Positions 1 to 12,049 of a stretch of DNA of 64,000 nt are shown here, one piece after another (within the stretch, counting starts at the first letter, position 1; each line of letters starts with the position of its first letter). The DNA is taken from positions 2,976,001-3,040,000 of the forward strand of contig NZ_CP151633.1 of assembly GCF_038397715.1 (NCBI RefSeq), in the 5' to 3' direction. The position numbers and the translations under genes are program-made. A model generated the notes under the pieces. The model was given only the letters and a program-made list of their open reading frames with translations. It was not told the DNA's origin and did not search any database. Source of the stretch: Microbacterium sp. LWO14-1.2 (GTDB lineage Bacteria > Actinomycetota > Actinomycetes > Actinomycetales > Microbacteriaceae).

Positions 1-833
1 ACGCCGAGGTCGCCCGCGTGGTCACCCTGGTCGTGGAGCATGCCGTGCACCGCCCGGAGGAATCGCTCATGGTCGTCACGGCCAGCCGGCGTCACGCCGA
101 GCGCGTGCGTGCCGCCGTGACCTCGGCCTTCGCCGGGCGCTCCGACGTCGCGGACTTCGTCGGTCGCGACACCGCGGAGCCGTTCGCCGTGCTCACGCTC
201 GAGGAGTCCGTGGCGGAGAGTCGCGACCGGGTCATCCTGTCGCTCGGCTTCGGCCTCACCAAGCACGGCCGGGTCCTCAGCGACTTCGGCGACCTGTCGA
301 CGCCCGACGGCGAGCGGCTGCTGACGGTGGGGATGACCCGCGCCCGGCGGTCCATGGTGATCGTGTCGTCGATCCGTCCGTCGGCGTTCGACGACGGGCG
401 CCTGGAGTACGGCGCGGCGACGCTCATGTCGATCCTCGGGGGCCTCGCCTCGCGCGGACGCGACGCCCGTCTGGAGGACCTCGCTGATCCGCTGACCCTC
501 GCGCTCGCTCGCGAGCTCCGCCGTCTCGGCGCAGCGGTCGACGTGGACTACCGCGGACTCCTGCCCCTCGTCGCCCAGCACGGCGGTAAGGCCGTCGTCA
601 TCGAGTGCGACCCCGAGACCCGAGGCGAGTCGCTGCGGGAGACCCTGCGGCTCCGGCCCCATGTCCTGCGCCGGCTGGGCTGGCACTACGTGCGCGTGCA
701 CGCCTTCGACCTCTACAGCGACCCGGTCACCGCAGCGACCCGCATCGCCGGAGTCCTCGGCATCTCGCCGTCTGCTCCGCGCGCGGAGGACGACACGCAG
801 CCGATCGACATCGTCGACCCGCGCAATGGCTGA
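1..833 (+). CDS. C-terminal part of a superfamily I helicase-like protein with an MTES_1575-type endonuclease-like tail (5' end outside the window)
   Basis: The reading frame is open from base 3, so the gene starts upstream of the window and only about 276 C-terminal residues are visible. The segment VGMTRARRSMVIVSS resembles helicase motif VI of SF1/UvrD-like enzymes, in which the arginines contact ATP. The last 90 residues (AVVIECDPETRG, then LRRLGWHYVRVHAFDLY) resemble the small restriction-endonuclease-like domain named after Microbacterium testaceum MTES_1575. That domain closes very long DUF4011/AAA-type helicase proteins in actinobacteria. The expected role is DNA processing or defence-like nucleic acid handling, but this is inferred from domain order only. 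The stop overlaps the start of the next small gene by 8 bases. Confidence 0.6.
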   Translation, partial: AEVARVVTLVVEHAVHRPEESLMVVTASRRHAERVRAAVTSAFAGRSDVADFVGRDTAEPFAVLTLEESVAESRDRVILSLGFGLTKHGRVLSDFGDLSTPDGERLLTVGMTRARRSMVIVSSIRPSAFDDGRLEYGAATLMSILGGLASRGRDARLEDLADPLTLALARELRRLGAAVDVDYRGLLPLVAQHGGKAVVIECDPETRGESLRETLRLRPHVLRRLGWHYVRVHAFDLYSDPVTAATRIAGVLGISPSAPRAEDDTQPIDIVDPRNG

Positions 834-1038
834 GGACCCCCGACACGGCGGACAGCCCGAGCAGCGGCAGAAGGTCGTGCGAGTGCCGGGCTCCCGTCGT
901 GCGCGGCTGACGCCCGTACGCGGATCCGATCCGGCACCGGAGACGCCGGAGCGGCGGCCGTCTCCGGCATCCGCTCCGCAGGGACCGAAGGGTCCGAACG
1001 ACGAGCGGATGCTCGGAGACGTGCCGCCGCACTACTGA
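826..1038 (+). CDS. small conserved hypothetical protein (70 aa), proline- and charge-rich
   Basis: The ATG at 826 lies inside the end of the preceding helicase-like gene (8-base overlap), which suggests translational coupling. The 70-residue product is rich in Arg, Pro, Glu and Gly and is probably disordered until its end, NDERMLGDVPPHY. It has no signal peptide or membrane segment. I do not recognise a function. The tail resembles short hypothetical proteins of Microbacteriaceae, but that is from memory and unverified. A shorter product from an internal start is possible. Confidence 0.5.
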   Translation: MAEDPRHGGQPEQRQKVVRVPGSRRARLTPVRGSDPAPETPERRPSPASAPQGPKGPNDERMLGDVPPHY

Positions 1039-1063
1039 GCGACGGGTCGCCGCCCGGCGTTGA

Positions 1064-1489
1064 TCACTCCCGGGCGCTGTTGCGTGCCAGTAGGTCGCGG
1101 ATCTCGATGAGCAGCTCGGTCTCGGTCGCTGCGGCCGGCTCCTCCTGCGGCTCCTCGGCCGGCGTGCCCTTGCGGGCCTCGACGTGAGCCTTGAAGGTGT
1201 TCATCGGCAGAACGAAGACGAAGTAGACCACGGCGGCCACGGCGAGGAAGCTGATCAGCGCGGAGATCAGGTCGCCGAGCGGGAAGGTGACCTTGTTGCC
1301 GTAGATGTTGGTGACGGTGGGGCCGAACTCTCCGGCGGCATCGGCCTCGAAGAAGAGGGCGACGAGCGGATTGATGAGGCTGTTCACGACGGCGGTGACG
1401 ATGGCCGTGAACGCCGTGCCGATCACGACGGCGACGGCCAGGTCGATCACGTTGCCGCGGAGCAGGAAGTCCTTGAAGCCTTTGAGCAT
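1064..1489 (-). CDS. mscL: large-conductance mechanosensitive channel MscL
   Basis: The 141-residue protein begins MLKGFKDFLLRGNVIDLAVA, the conserved amphipathic N-terminal helix and start of TM1 in MscL. TM1 spans about residues 15-45, a periplasmic-type loop follows, and TM2 spans about 72-97. A charged tail ends in a short helix (LLIEIRDLL, 127-135) typical of the cytoplasmic bundle. MscL forms a homopentameric pore that opens under membrane tension and releases solutes during hypo-osmotic shock. Length is normal for the family. It lies just downstream of fmdB and the folate cyclo-ligase gene on the same strand, a common actinobacterial order. Confidence 0.95.
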   Translation of the reverse strand: MLKGFKDFLLRGNVIDLAVAVVIGTAFTAIVTAVVNSLINPLVALFFEADAAGEFGPTVTNIYGNKVTFPLGDLISALISFLAVAAVVYFVFVLPMNTFKAHVEARKGTPAEEPQEEPAAATETELLIEIRDLLARNSARE

Positions 1490-1513
1490 GAGAGTTCTCC
1501 GATCGGTCGTGCG

Positions 1514-1786
1514 TCAGGAAGAGGCCGGTGCCGCAGCGGGCGCCGCGGTCGTGCTCGATGACGACTCAGACTTCGATGATGCCGAAGCATCCTTCTTCGC
1601 TCCAGACCCGCCCCGCGAGTCGGTCCGATAGAAGCCGGATCCGTTGAACGTCACGCCGATCGATCCGTACTGCTTGCGCAGCTCGCCGCCGCACTCGGGG
1701 CAGACCGTCAGCGCGTCGTCGGAGAAGCTCTGCACGGCGTCGAAGGCGTGGCCGCAGGAGCGGCAGGCATAGGCGTAGGTGGGCAT
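1514..1786 (-). CDS. FmdB-family zinc ribbon protein
   Basis: The 90-residue protein starts MPTYAYACRSCGHAFDAVQS and carries two CxxC pairs (Cys8/Cys11 and Cys29/Cys32), the CxxC_CxxC_SSSS/FmdB putative regulatory zinc ribbon. The conserved core ends at FNGSGFYRTD. The remaining 35 residues are a low-complexity Ser/Ala/Lys tail. The family's function is not established; it was named after a formamidase-operon regulator. The gene lies between mscL and the 5-formyl-THF cyclo-ligase gene on one strand, with 15 bases separating its start from the upstream stop, so it is probably co-transcribed with them. Confidence 0.9.
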   Translation of the reverse strand: MPTYAYACRSCGHAFDAVQSFSDDALTVCPECGGELRKQYGSIGVTFNGSGFYRTDSRGGSGAKKDASASSKSESSSSTTAAPAAAPASS

Positions 1787-1801
1787 GGCGGTCCTCGTCG
1801 G

Positions 1802-2398
1802 TCAGCGTCGCGTGGGCGACAGGAGAAGAGTCTGGGTCGGTGTCACGACACCGTTCACCGGCTGGTCGTGCACCTCGCTCGGCAGGGAGTCGAGCACCTC
1901 GGAATCATAGATCACGGCGTAGACGGGCGGGCACTTCTCCATCGATCCGATCGTCTTGTCGAAGTAGCCGCGACCCCACCCCATGCGCATACCGGTGCGG
2001 TCGACTGCGGCAGCGGGGATGATCATGAGATCGACGTCGTTCACGGCGATCGGCCCGAGCACCTCGCCGGTGGGCTCGGGAAGCCCGTACAGGCCCTCGG
2101 AGATCTCGTCGTCGTCGCTCGCGACAGCCCAGTCGAGCAGTCCGTCGGCCCGCGTCACGGGGAGCAGCACGCGGATGCCGCGGCGCACGGCGGCCTTCAC
2201 GAAGTCCCTGGTCCCCGGTTCGGTCGTCGTCGACAGGAAGCAGGAGATGGAGGCGGCGCCGAGCTCGGCGATCAGCTCGTCCAGACGCTCGGCGATGGCG
2301 GATGCCGCGCTCTCGCGCTGGGCGTCGCTCAGCAGCTGTCGCCGCTCTCGGAGTTCGGCGCGGAGCGCGCGCTTCTCGTGCTCGACGTCGTTCGACAT
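1802..2398 (-). CDS. 5-formyltetrahydrofolate cyclo-ligase
   Basis: The 198-residue protein carries the N-terminal basic helix KRALRAELRERR and the signature MGWGRGYFDK (139-148) of the 5-FTHF cyclo-ligase (MTHFS/YgfA) family. The enzyme converts 5-formyl-THF to 5,10-methenyl-THF using ATP, salvaging folinate for one-carbon metabolism in the cytoplasm. Length is normal. It is divergent from galU, with 41 bases between the two starts, so both promoters must share that short gap. In many actinobacteria the same neighbours (mscL, fmdB, this gene, galU) occur together. Confidence 0.93.
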   Translation of the reverse strand: MSNDVEHEKRALRAELRERRQLLSDAQRESAASAIAERLDELIAELGAASISCFLSTTTEPGTRDFVKAAVRRGIRVLLPVTRADGLLDWAVASDDDEISEGLYGLPEPTGEVLGPIAVNDVDLMIIPAAAVDRTGMRMGWGRGYFDKTIGSMEKCPPVYAVIYDSEVLDSLPSEVHDQPVNGVVTPTQTLLLSPTRR

Positions 2399-2439
2399 GC
2401 CTCAGAGTCTACGGCGAGGCGCCCCACTAGGCTGTGGGG

Positions 2440-3327
2440 ATGGGCCACCAGAAGATCAAAGCCGTCATTCCCGCAGCCGGACTGGGAACACGATTCCTGC
2501 CGGCGACGAAGGCGATGCCGAAGGAGATGCTGCCGGTCGTCGACAAGCCCGCTATCCAGTACGTCGTCGAAGAGGCCGCCGCGGCAGGCATCGACGACAT
2601 CCTCGTCATCATCGGGCGCAACAAGAACGCCATCTCCAACCACTTCGACTCCGTGCCGGAGCTCGAGGTGAAGCTCATGGAGAAGGGTGACACGGGCCGC
2701 CTCGAACGGGTCATGAAGTCCAGCGACCTCGCCGACATCCATTTCGTGCGTCAAGGGGAGCCCAAGGGGCTCGGGCACGCCGTGCTCCGCGCGCGCACCC
2801 ACGTGGGCGACAGCTCGTTCGCCGTCCTCCTGGGCGACGACCTCATGGACGAGCGCGACCCGCTTCTCACCGAGATGATCGCCGAGCACGAGCGCACGGG
2901 CGCGGCCGTCGTCGCCCTCATGGAGGTCGACCCGTCGAGCATCCACATGTACGGAGCCGCCGCCGTCGAGGAGCTCGAGGGCTCGGATGCCGTGCGCGTC
3001 ACCGGTCTGGTCGAGAAGCCCGCTCAGGAGGACGCCCCGTCGAACCTCGCCATCATCGGGCGGTACGTGCTGCCGGCATCCGTCTTCGACGTGCTCGAGC
3101 GCACGGAGCCGGGCAAGGGCGGCGAGATCCAGCTGACCGACGCGCTGCAGGAACTGGCGACCGATCCCGACGGCCCCGGCGTCGCCGGCGTGATCTTCCG
3201 CGGGCGTCGCTACGACACGGGCGACCGCGTCGACTACATCAAGGCCATCGTCCAGCTCGCCGCCGATCGCGACGACCTCGGTCCCGAGCTGCGGCCCTGG
3301 CTGAAGGACTTCGCGGAACGCCTCTAG
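2440..3327 (+). CDS. galU: UTP--glucose-1-phosphate uridylyltransferase
   Basis: The start at ATG 2440 gives MGHQKIKAVIPAAGLGTRFL; a GTG two codons upstream is less likely. The 295-residue protein contains the nucleotidyltransferase signature GLGTRFLPATKAMPKEMLPV (about 14-33), with the catalytic Arg and Lys, and VVDKPAIQYVVEEA, which defines prokaryotic GalU. The product is UDP-glucose, the donor for cell-wall glycans, exopolysaccharide and trehalose. The catalytic metal-binding LLGDDLMDERDP follows at about 130. In many actinobacteria a moeA/glp gene follows galU; here the acetyltransferase follows directly, with a gap of under 30 bases. Confidence 0.96.
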   Translation: MGHQKIKAVIPAAGLGTRFLPATKAMPKEMLPVVDKPAIQYVVEEAAAAGIDDILVIIGRNKNAISNHFDSVPELEVKLMEKGDTGRLERVMKSSDLADIHFVRQGEPKGLGHAVLRARTHVGDSSFAVLLGDDLMDERDPLLTEMIAEHERTGAAVVALMEVDPSSIHMYGAAAVEELEGSDAVRVTGLVEKPAQEDAPSNLAIIGRYVLPASVFDVLERTEPGKGGEIQLTDALQELATDPDGPGVAGVIFRGRRYDTGDRVDYIKAIVQLAADRDDLGPELRPWLKDFAERL

Positions 3328-3355
3328 GCGCGACGTGGGCGTCGGGGGCATTCTG

Positions 3356-3985
3356 ATGGATCAGGCGACGGGGATGCGGCACGGTCCGGTCGAGCTGCGC
3401 CTGGTCCGGTCGAGGGACGCGCGGCCGCTGCAGCACGAGCTGCTGTCGAACCGTGCCTGGCTGCAGCCCTGGGAGGCAACCGTGCCCTACGGCTCGGTGT
3501 CGTTCGACATGCGGCTCAGCATCCGCCGGCTCCTGCAGCAGTACCGCGACGGTGGGGGCTATCCGTTCGTGATGGAGTACGACGGCGAGATCGCGGGCCA
3601 GCTCAACGTCTGGGGCGTCGCCCGCGGCTCGCTGTGCTCTGCGACGATCGGCTACTGGGTCAGCGAGCGGTTCGCCGGCCGGGGGATCACCCCGACGGCG
3701 GTCGCTCTCGCGACCGACGCCTGCTTCACCGAGTACGGGCTGCATCGCATGGAGATCTGCATCCGCCCGGAGAACGCGGCGAGCCTGCGGATCGTGCAGA
3801 AGCTCGGCTTCCGCTACGAGGGGCTGCGTCGTCGGTACATCCACATCGACGGGGACTGGCGCGATCACTACGCTTTCGCGCTCACCCGGGAGGATGTCCC
3901 GCAGGGCGTGCTCGCGCGATGGCTCAGCGGGCAGGTGCCGGTGCATGCAGCGGACGTGCCGCCGTCGGACCGTCTCTCGATCTGA
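3356..3985 (+). CDS. GNAT-family N-acetyltransferase, RimJ/RimL type
   Basis: About 209 residues with a RimJ/RimL-like acetyltransferase fold. The acetyl-CoA binding region is IGYWVSERFAGRGITPTAVA, followed by HRMEICIRPENAASLRIVQK, LGFRYEGLRRRYI and HIDGDWRDHYAFAL, which together are typical of ribosomal-protein N-terminal Ala/Ser acetyltransferases. I chose ATG 3356 because a GGGGG stretch precedes it at suitable spacing. GTG 3335 and ATG 3374 are alternatives. The rimJ position between galU and glpR/sepX is the conserved actinobacterial one, which supports the assignment. The exact substrate cannot be told from sequence. Confidence 0.85.
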   Translation: MDQATGMRHGPVELRLVRSRDARPLQHELLSNRAWLQPWEATVPYGSVSFDMRLSIRRLLQQYRDGGGYPFVMEYDGEIAGQLNVWGVARGSLCSATIGYWVSERFAGRGITPTAVALATDACFTEYGLHRMEICIRPENAASLRIVQKLGFRYEGLRRRYIHIDGDWRDHYAFALTREDVPQGVLARWLSGQVPVHAADVPPSDRLSI

Positions 3986-4066
3986 GGCGGGATCACCGGG
4001 AATCCGCTCGCGACACGCGCCCGCACTGAGCCCTGTCGGGAACGGTGTTCCCGTACCGTTGTCGAC

Positions 4067-4936
4067 ATGGACGGGCCGGTGCTGAGCGGGGGAGTGATCG
4101 TGCTCGTCGCCGTGCTCCTCTGGCTGCTCTATCTGCTGCCCTCCTGGCGTGGTCGCTTCCAGTACGATGCCGCCGAGCGCAACGCCGTTCGTCTCAACCA
4201 GGCTCTGCGCGTGCTGGCCGAGACCAGCGAGACGCCGGGCGAGGTGCACCTCGAGCTGAACGCGCGCACGGCGCTCGCGCAGCAGAAGCTGGCCAAGAGG
4301 CTGCAGTCGGAGAAGGAGGCCGCCGAGCTCGCCCTGCTCCGCGAGCAGCTCGCCGCTGCCAAGGCCGATCCCGTCGTGCGGCAGGCTCGTGCCCGCCGTC
4401 GCGTGCGCATCGCCTCCTCGTCTCTCGTGCTGCTCGGACTCGTCGTCGCAGGCCTCGGCGTGTGGCAGCTGGTCGTCGCTCAGGCGCAGCTCCTGCTGTG
4501 GGTGGGTGGGACCGCCGTCCTGCTCGGAGCCGTGCTGCTGCAGCGCATGGCGTCGGTGGCCGGTCGGGCCGTCCGCCGGACGGCGCACCAGGAGGAGGAG
4601 GTGCGCGAACGCGTGTCGCCTCCGCTCCACGACCAGGGGCGCGCCACGTGGACTCCGCGTCAGCTGCCGGAACCCCTTGTGTCCGTGGCCGGGTCCCGTG
4701 CGCAGACGGCTCGGGCCGAGATGGATGCGCAGGAGGAACGTCGCAAGGCCGCCCGCCTGGCGGAACTGCGGGAACGCGCGGAGCGCATCGCGCCCGAGGC
4801 TCCGGTCCGTCTTCCCGCGCCGCAGAGCGAGCCGGCGCCCGCAGCGGCATCGCCGTACGCACGGATGGGGTTCGTCGACGACGCCGAGATCGAAGCGCAC
4901 GTGCGGGAGCTTCTCGCGAAGCGGGCCGCGGGGTGA
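4067..4936 (+). CDS. GlpR/SepX-like divisome-associated membrane protein
   Basis: The 289-residue protein has an N-terminal membrane helix (about 7-27), an alpha-helical Ala/Glu/Lys-rich stretch (about 60-105), and a helical hairpin in the membrane (116-137 and 141-158). A long charged cytoplasmic tail ends in MGFVDDAEIEAHVRELLAKR. This layout and the position after galU and rimJ match the SepX/GlpR family: SepX of Streptomyces stabilises septal membranes, and GlpR of Corynebacterium is the membrane receptor of the MoeA-like protein Glp. Its usual partner gene glp/moeA is not next to it in this window. The assignment rests on synteny and topology rather than a catalytic motif. Confidence 0.7.
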   Translation: MDGPVLSGGVIVLVAVLLWLLYLLPSWRGRFQYDAAERNAVRLNQALRVLAETSETPGEVHLELNARTALAQQKLAKRLQSEKEAAELALLREQLAAAKADPVVRQARARRRVRIASSSLVLLGLVVAGLGVWQLVVAQAQLLLWVGGTAVLLGAVLLQRMASVAGRAVRRTAHQEEEVRERVSPPLHDQGRATWTPRQLPEPLVSVAGSRAQTARAEMDAQEERRKAARLAELRERAERIAPEAPVRLPAPQSEPAPAAASPYARMGFVDDAEIEAHVRELLAKRAAG

Positions 4937-4987
4937 CCGCGCGGACGCAGCCACCTCGTCGAGCGTGATAACGTAGTCGAGGTTCAC

Positions 4988-5060
4988 GGGCCTATGGCGC
5001 AGTTGGTAGCGCGCCTCGTTCGCATCGAGGAGGTCAGGGGTTCGAATCCCCTTAGGTCCA
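4988..5060 (+). tRNA. tRNA-Ala (anticodon CGC)
   Basis: This is a 73-base cloverleaf. The acceptor strands GGGCCTA and TAGGTCC pair with one G-U. The D arm stem is GCGC/GCGC. The anticodon stem CCTCG/CGAGG encloses the loop TTCGCAT, giving anticodon CGC, which reads GCG alanine codons. The T arm stem is AGGGG/CCCCT with loop TTCGAAT. The CCA end is not encoded, since CAG follows the discriminator A. A G+C-rich terminator hairpin lies 10 bases downstream. Confidence 0.95.
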
Positions 5061-5069
5061 CAGCCGTTG

Positions 5070-5095
5070 AAGCCCCCGGGTCACCCCGGGGGCTT
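5070..5095 (+). terminator. intrinsic terminator after tRNA-Ala
   Basis: A perfect 11-bp stem (AAGCCCCCGGG with CCCGGGGGCTT) encloses the 4-base loop TCAC and begins 10 bases after the tRNA. There is no long T tract, only TTCGTCGT, which is common in high-GC genomes. It separates the tRNA transcript from the rrn leader. Confidence 0.85.
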
Positions 5096-5335
5096 CGTCG
5101 TATCCGGCTGCCGATCACCGCGAGCAGCGCGACACGCCCGGCGGATCTCTGCGATTTGCCGAGGCCCCGGGATCCACGTAAGTTATTACTTGTTCGCCCC
5201 ACAGGGAAGCGGAGAGGCCGAGAGCTTCACCCCCCTCAAGCGGAGAACCACCCCCACCTCGATCAGCTCCTCGGAGCGGGTCACGGACACACTTCTGTCC
5301 GACGTGGGAGCTTCCCGAACGGGATGGCGGTCGAT

Positions 5336-5363
5336 TTGACAGCCGCTCCGAGACGGATAAGCT
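5336..5363 (+). promoter_or_regulatory. rrn promoter P1
   Basis: A perfect -35 hexamer TTGACA (5336-5341) is followed after 16 bases by TAAGCT (5358-5363), a TANNNT -10 element. The 15 bases TCGATTTGACAGCCG around the -35 element recur exactly at the second promoter about 95 bases downstream, and an AAGTTGCC motif follows both. It reads toward 16S rRNA. Confidence 0.7.
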
Positions 5364-5430
5364 AGTGAAGTTGCCTCAGCGCGATCAGCGCGGGGCACGG
5401 AACTGGTCCTGATCTTCACGGCATGTCGAT

Positions 5431-5459
5431 TTGACAGCCGGAAAGACACAGGTAAGACT
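5431..5459 (+). promoter_or_regulatory. rrn promoter P2
   Basis: TTGACA (5431-5436) is followed after 16 bases by TAAGACT (5453-5459) as the probable -10 region. The bases around the -35 element repeat those of P1. This is the proximal of two tandem rRNA promoters, about 250-270 bases upstream of 16S. Confidence 0.65.
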
Positions 5460-5515
5460 GAGAAGTTGCCCTTCGGGCCTGACTGTGATGGTTGGGTCGG
5501 GGGAGCGTCCGATCC

Positions 5516-5530
5516 TTGAGAACTCAACAG
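5516..5530 (+). promoter_or_regulatory. boxA-like rRNA antitermination site in the leader
   Basis: TTGAGAACTCAACAG matches the leader element found in mycobacterial and other actinobacterial rrn operons, where NusB/NusE bind boxA RNA and prevent premature termination. A related copy, TTTGAGAACTACACAG, lies in the 16S-23S spacer at 7521-7536. Confidence 0.65.
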
Positions 5531-5538
5531 CGTGCACT

Positions 5539-5547
5539 TGTCAAATG
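5539..5547 (+). other. 5' arm of the 16S rRNA processing stem
   Basis: TGTCAAATG here is exactly complementary to CATTTGACA at 7327-7335, beyond the 3' end of 16S. The two arms would pair in the precursor and bring the 16S ends together for RNase III-type cleavage. Pairing may extend beyond these nine bases with bulges. Confidence 0.6.
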
Positions 5548-5707
5548 CCAAATAACCTCGTTCCTGCTTCGGCAGGGTGAGATTCCTTTGGATCAAAGAC
5601 CAGCCCTTCGGGGTTGGCATTCGGATGAAGTCAGCAATGAATTTGTCTCTTTGGTCAGCATCAAACTCGCTGCGTCATCGTTTTCCCGGTGGTGTATGCA
5701 TTTCTTT

Positions 5708-7238
<1,531 letters not shown>

Positions 7239-7520
7239 AGCATCTGACCCACGTTGTTCGTTGAATTGCGTGTTGTCCAGAACTCAGATCAGAGCGTTCG
7301 TCTCTGCTGGGAGCTCATGGGTGGAACATTTGACATGACATCAGCGCAGCTGATTTCTGCTAGTACGTCGCTTCGGTGGCTGGAACGTGGGGGTTGGTGA
7401 GCGGGGTGTCTGCACGCTGTTGGGTCCTGAGGGACCGGGCCGGCCCGTTGGGTCGAACTGGACCTCTGGGCCTTTCGTCGTCTCCCCGTGGTGGGAGGGG
7501 GTGAGGGGTACCGCCCGTAC

Positions 7521-7536
7521 TTTGAGAACTACACAG
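7521..7536 (+). promoter_or_regulatory. boxA-like antitermination site in the 16S-23S spacer
   Basis: TTTGAGAACTACACAG repeats the leader element at 5516. Its placement just before 23S fits re-loading of the rRNA antitermination complex. It overlaps the first bases of the 23S processing stem. Confidence 0.55.
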
Positions 7537-7548
7537 TGGACGCGAGCA
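7534..7548 (+). other. 5' arm of the 23S rRNA processing stem
   Basis: CAGTGGACGCGAGCA pairs with TGCTTGCGTCCACTG at 10768-10782 over 15 positions with a single G-U. The arms flank 23S rRNA and would form the long-range precursor stem cut during maturation. Confidence 0.65.
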
Positions 7549-7649
7549 TCTTGCAACAACTTTCGGGTTGTTGCGCAAGATGATCTTAAAGATCATTAGT
7601 CAATCTCCATGCCTTTCGGGGTGTGGCGATCGATTCGAACTCATGTGAT

Positions 7650-10752
<3,103 letters not shown>

Positions 10753-10767
10753 CACACCGTTCGTTGG

Positions 10768-10782
10768 TGCTTGCGTCCACTG
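10768..10782 (+). other. 3' arm of the 23S rRNA processing stem
   Basis: Complementary to 7534-7548 (see that entry). It is followed directly by two local hairpins in the 23S-5S spacer: GGTTCTCGA/TCGAGAACC (10786-10810) and GCATAAC/GTTATGC (10811-10835). Confidence 0.65.
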
Positions 10783-10856
10783 AGTGGTTCTCGATGTACG
10801 GTCGAGAACCGCATAACTAGACTTTGTCGTTATGCAACGATTGAAACATCAATAGT

Positions 10857-10973
10857 GTTTCGGCGGCCATAGCGTGAGGGAAACGCCCGGTTACATTCCG
10901 AACCCGGAAGCTAAGCCTCACAGCGCCGATGGTACTGCAGGGGGGACCCTGTGGGAGAGTAGGACACCGCCGG
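10857..10973 (+). rRNA. rrf: 5S ribosomal RNA
   Basis: The roughly 117-base sequence starts GTTTCGGCGGCCATAGCG and ends GTAGGACACCGCCGG; its ends pair (GGCGG with CCGCC). It contains CCGAACCCGGAAGCTAAGCC, the conserved loop B/C region of bacterial 5S. It is the third gene of the rrn operon, about 105 bases after 23S. Confidence 0.97.
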
Positions 10974-10985
10974 ACTCCTTTTAGA

Positions 10986-11019
10986 CAGAAGAGCCACCCA
11001 GAGCTGGGTGGCTCTTCTG
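10986..11019 (+). terminator. rrn operon terminator
   Basis: A 15-bp perfect stem (CAGAAGAGCCACCCA with TGGGTGGCTCTTCTG) encloses the loop GAGC just after 5S rRNA. A further 16-bp palindrome, GTCGTCCGCGGACGAC, at 11030-11045 lies between the rrn operon and the convergent histidine-kinase gene and may stop transcription from the other side. Confidence 0.9.
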
Positions 11020-11083
11020 CGTTAACCGCGTCGTCCGCGGACGACAGTCGGCCATCGCTGCAGGGGGATGACCTTTTGCGGTT

Positions 11084-12049
11084 TCAGGCGCGTTCGCGCA
11101 CGGGAAGCCGCAGTGCGACGACGGTTCCGGAGCCCTCGACGGAACGCACGGAGACATCGCCACCGTGCCGACGTACGACCGTCGCGACGAGCGTCAGCCC
11201 GATACCCGAGCCGGGGACGTCCCGCGCATTCCTCGCGCGTGCGAGCTCGTCGAACACGGAGGAGAGCTCTGCTGCAGGGATGCCGCGCCCGGCATCCGCG
11301 ATCTCGACGATCGCCCAGCCGTCCTGCTCCCGCAGGCGGACCTCGATCGGCCCCTGCACGGAGTACTTCGCCGCGTTGCCGAGGACGTTGTCGATCGCGA
11401 GCGACATGAGGTCCAGGTCGAGCTGCAAAGGTGGCACGCTCCAGGGGACCCGGGTCACGGACAGCACGGTTCGTGCCCGCGCGGCGGGATCCTGGTGACC
11501 CAGGGCCTCGATCGCCTCGGCCAGCATCTCCTCGAGTGAGACCGGCTCCCTCTCCAGGGGTCTCGTCTCGAGCTCCGACAGCTTGCGGAGGTCCCTCACG
11601 AGACCGCTCAGCTTCTGCGCCTGCGCGTCCACCGTGTCCCAGGCTGCGTCACGGACGACCGCGCTGGCGGGGCTGCTCGCTCCTGCCGCAGGGTTCGCCG
11701 TCGCGACTGTCGCACGGATCGCGGTGAGAGGGTTCTTGAGTTCGTGGTCGAGTCGGGCGAGGAAGCGTTGATGGTTCGCGCGCTCCCGGTCGGCGGCGGA
11801 CTGCGCCGCTGCAGCCGTCGCCCGCTGCCGCGCGCGTTCGGCTGCGACACGTCGGCGCCGCCAGACGAGGATGCTGAGCGGGATCGCCGACACGAGGGCG
11901 CCGGCGACGAGCACGCCGGCCGGGAGAGCGAGCTCTGCGGCGAGCACGCGCTCGTCACCGGCGACCAGCATCCCTCCCGCGGTGAGCGCGCAGATGCCGA
12001 CGGGGACCGCGGTGAGCACGCCGAGCGCGACATCTCCGGCGCGGCTCAC
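11084..12049 (-). CDS. two-component sensor histidine kinase
   Basis: The GTG start at 12049 shares GTGA with the stop of the response-regulator gene, giving 321 residues. Two membrane helices (about 7-29 and 41-63) are separated by a very short outside loop. A coiled linker follows, then the dimerisation/phosphoacceptor box LDHELKNPLTA with His102. The ATPase domain has the N box NVLGNAAKYS, the G1 box DAGRGIPA and the G2 box GSGIGLTLV. The short external loop suggests that it senses the membrane or a partner protein, possibly the co-transcribed lipoproteins, rather than a soluble ligand. Longer frames reaching 12310 run through the regulator gene and are not real. Confidence 0.9.
   Translation of the reverse strand: MSRAGDVALGVLTAVPVGICALTAGGMLVAGDERVLAAELALPAGVLVAGALVSAIPLSILVWRRRRVAAERARQRATAAAAQSAADRERANHQRFLARLDHELKNPLTAIRATVATANPAAGASSPASAVVRDAAWDTVDAQAQKLSGLVRDLRKLSELETRPLEREPVSLEEMLAEAIEALGHQDPAARARTVLSVTRVPWSVPPLQLDLDLMSLAIDNVLGNAAKYSVQGPIEVRLREQDGWAIVEIADAGRGIPAAELSSVFDELARARNARDVPGSGIGLTLVATVVRRHGGDVSVRSVEGSGTVVALRLPVRERA

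Larger units (their letters stand above)
5102..5707 (+). other. rrn operon upstream and leader region (no protein gene)
   Basis: This stretch of about 600 bases lies between the tRNA terminator and 16S rRNA. It holds two tandem promoters, a boxA-like antitermination element and one arm of the 16S processing stem, each listed separately. Open frames in it have no coding character. Base composition is lower in G+C than the flanking genes, as expected for a stable-RNA promoter and leader. Confidence 0.8.

Noticed and set aside
3239..4987. Minus-strand open frame of about 582 codons opposite the acetyltransferase and glpR/sepX genes
   Set aside because: The composition is Arg/His/Pro-rich and low-complexity, with no SD and no domain; both plus-strand genes have clear protein signatures.
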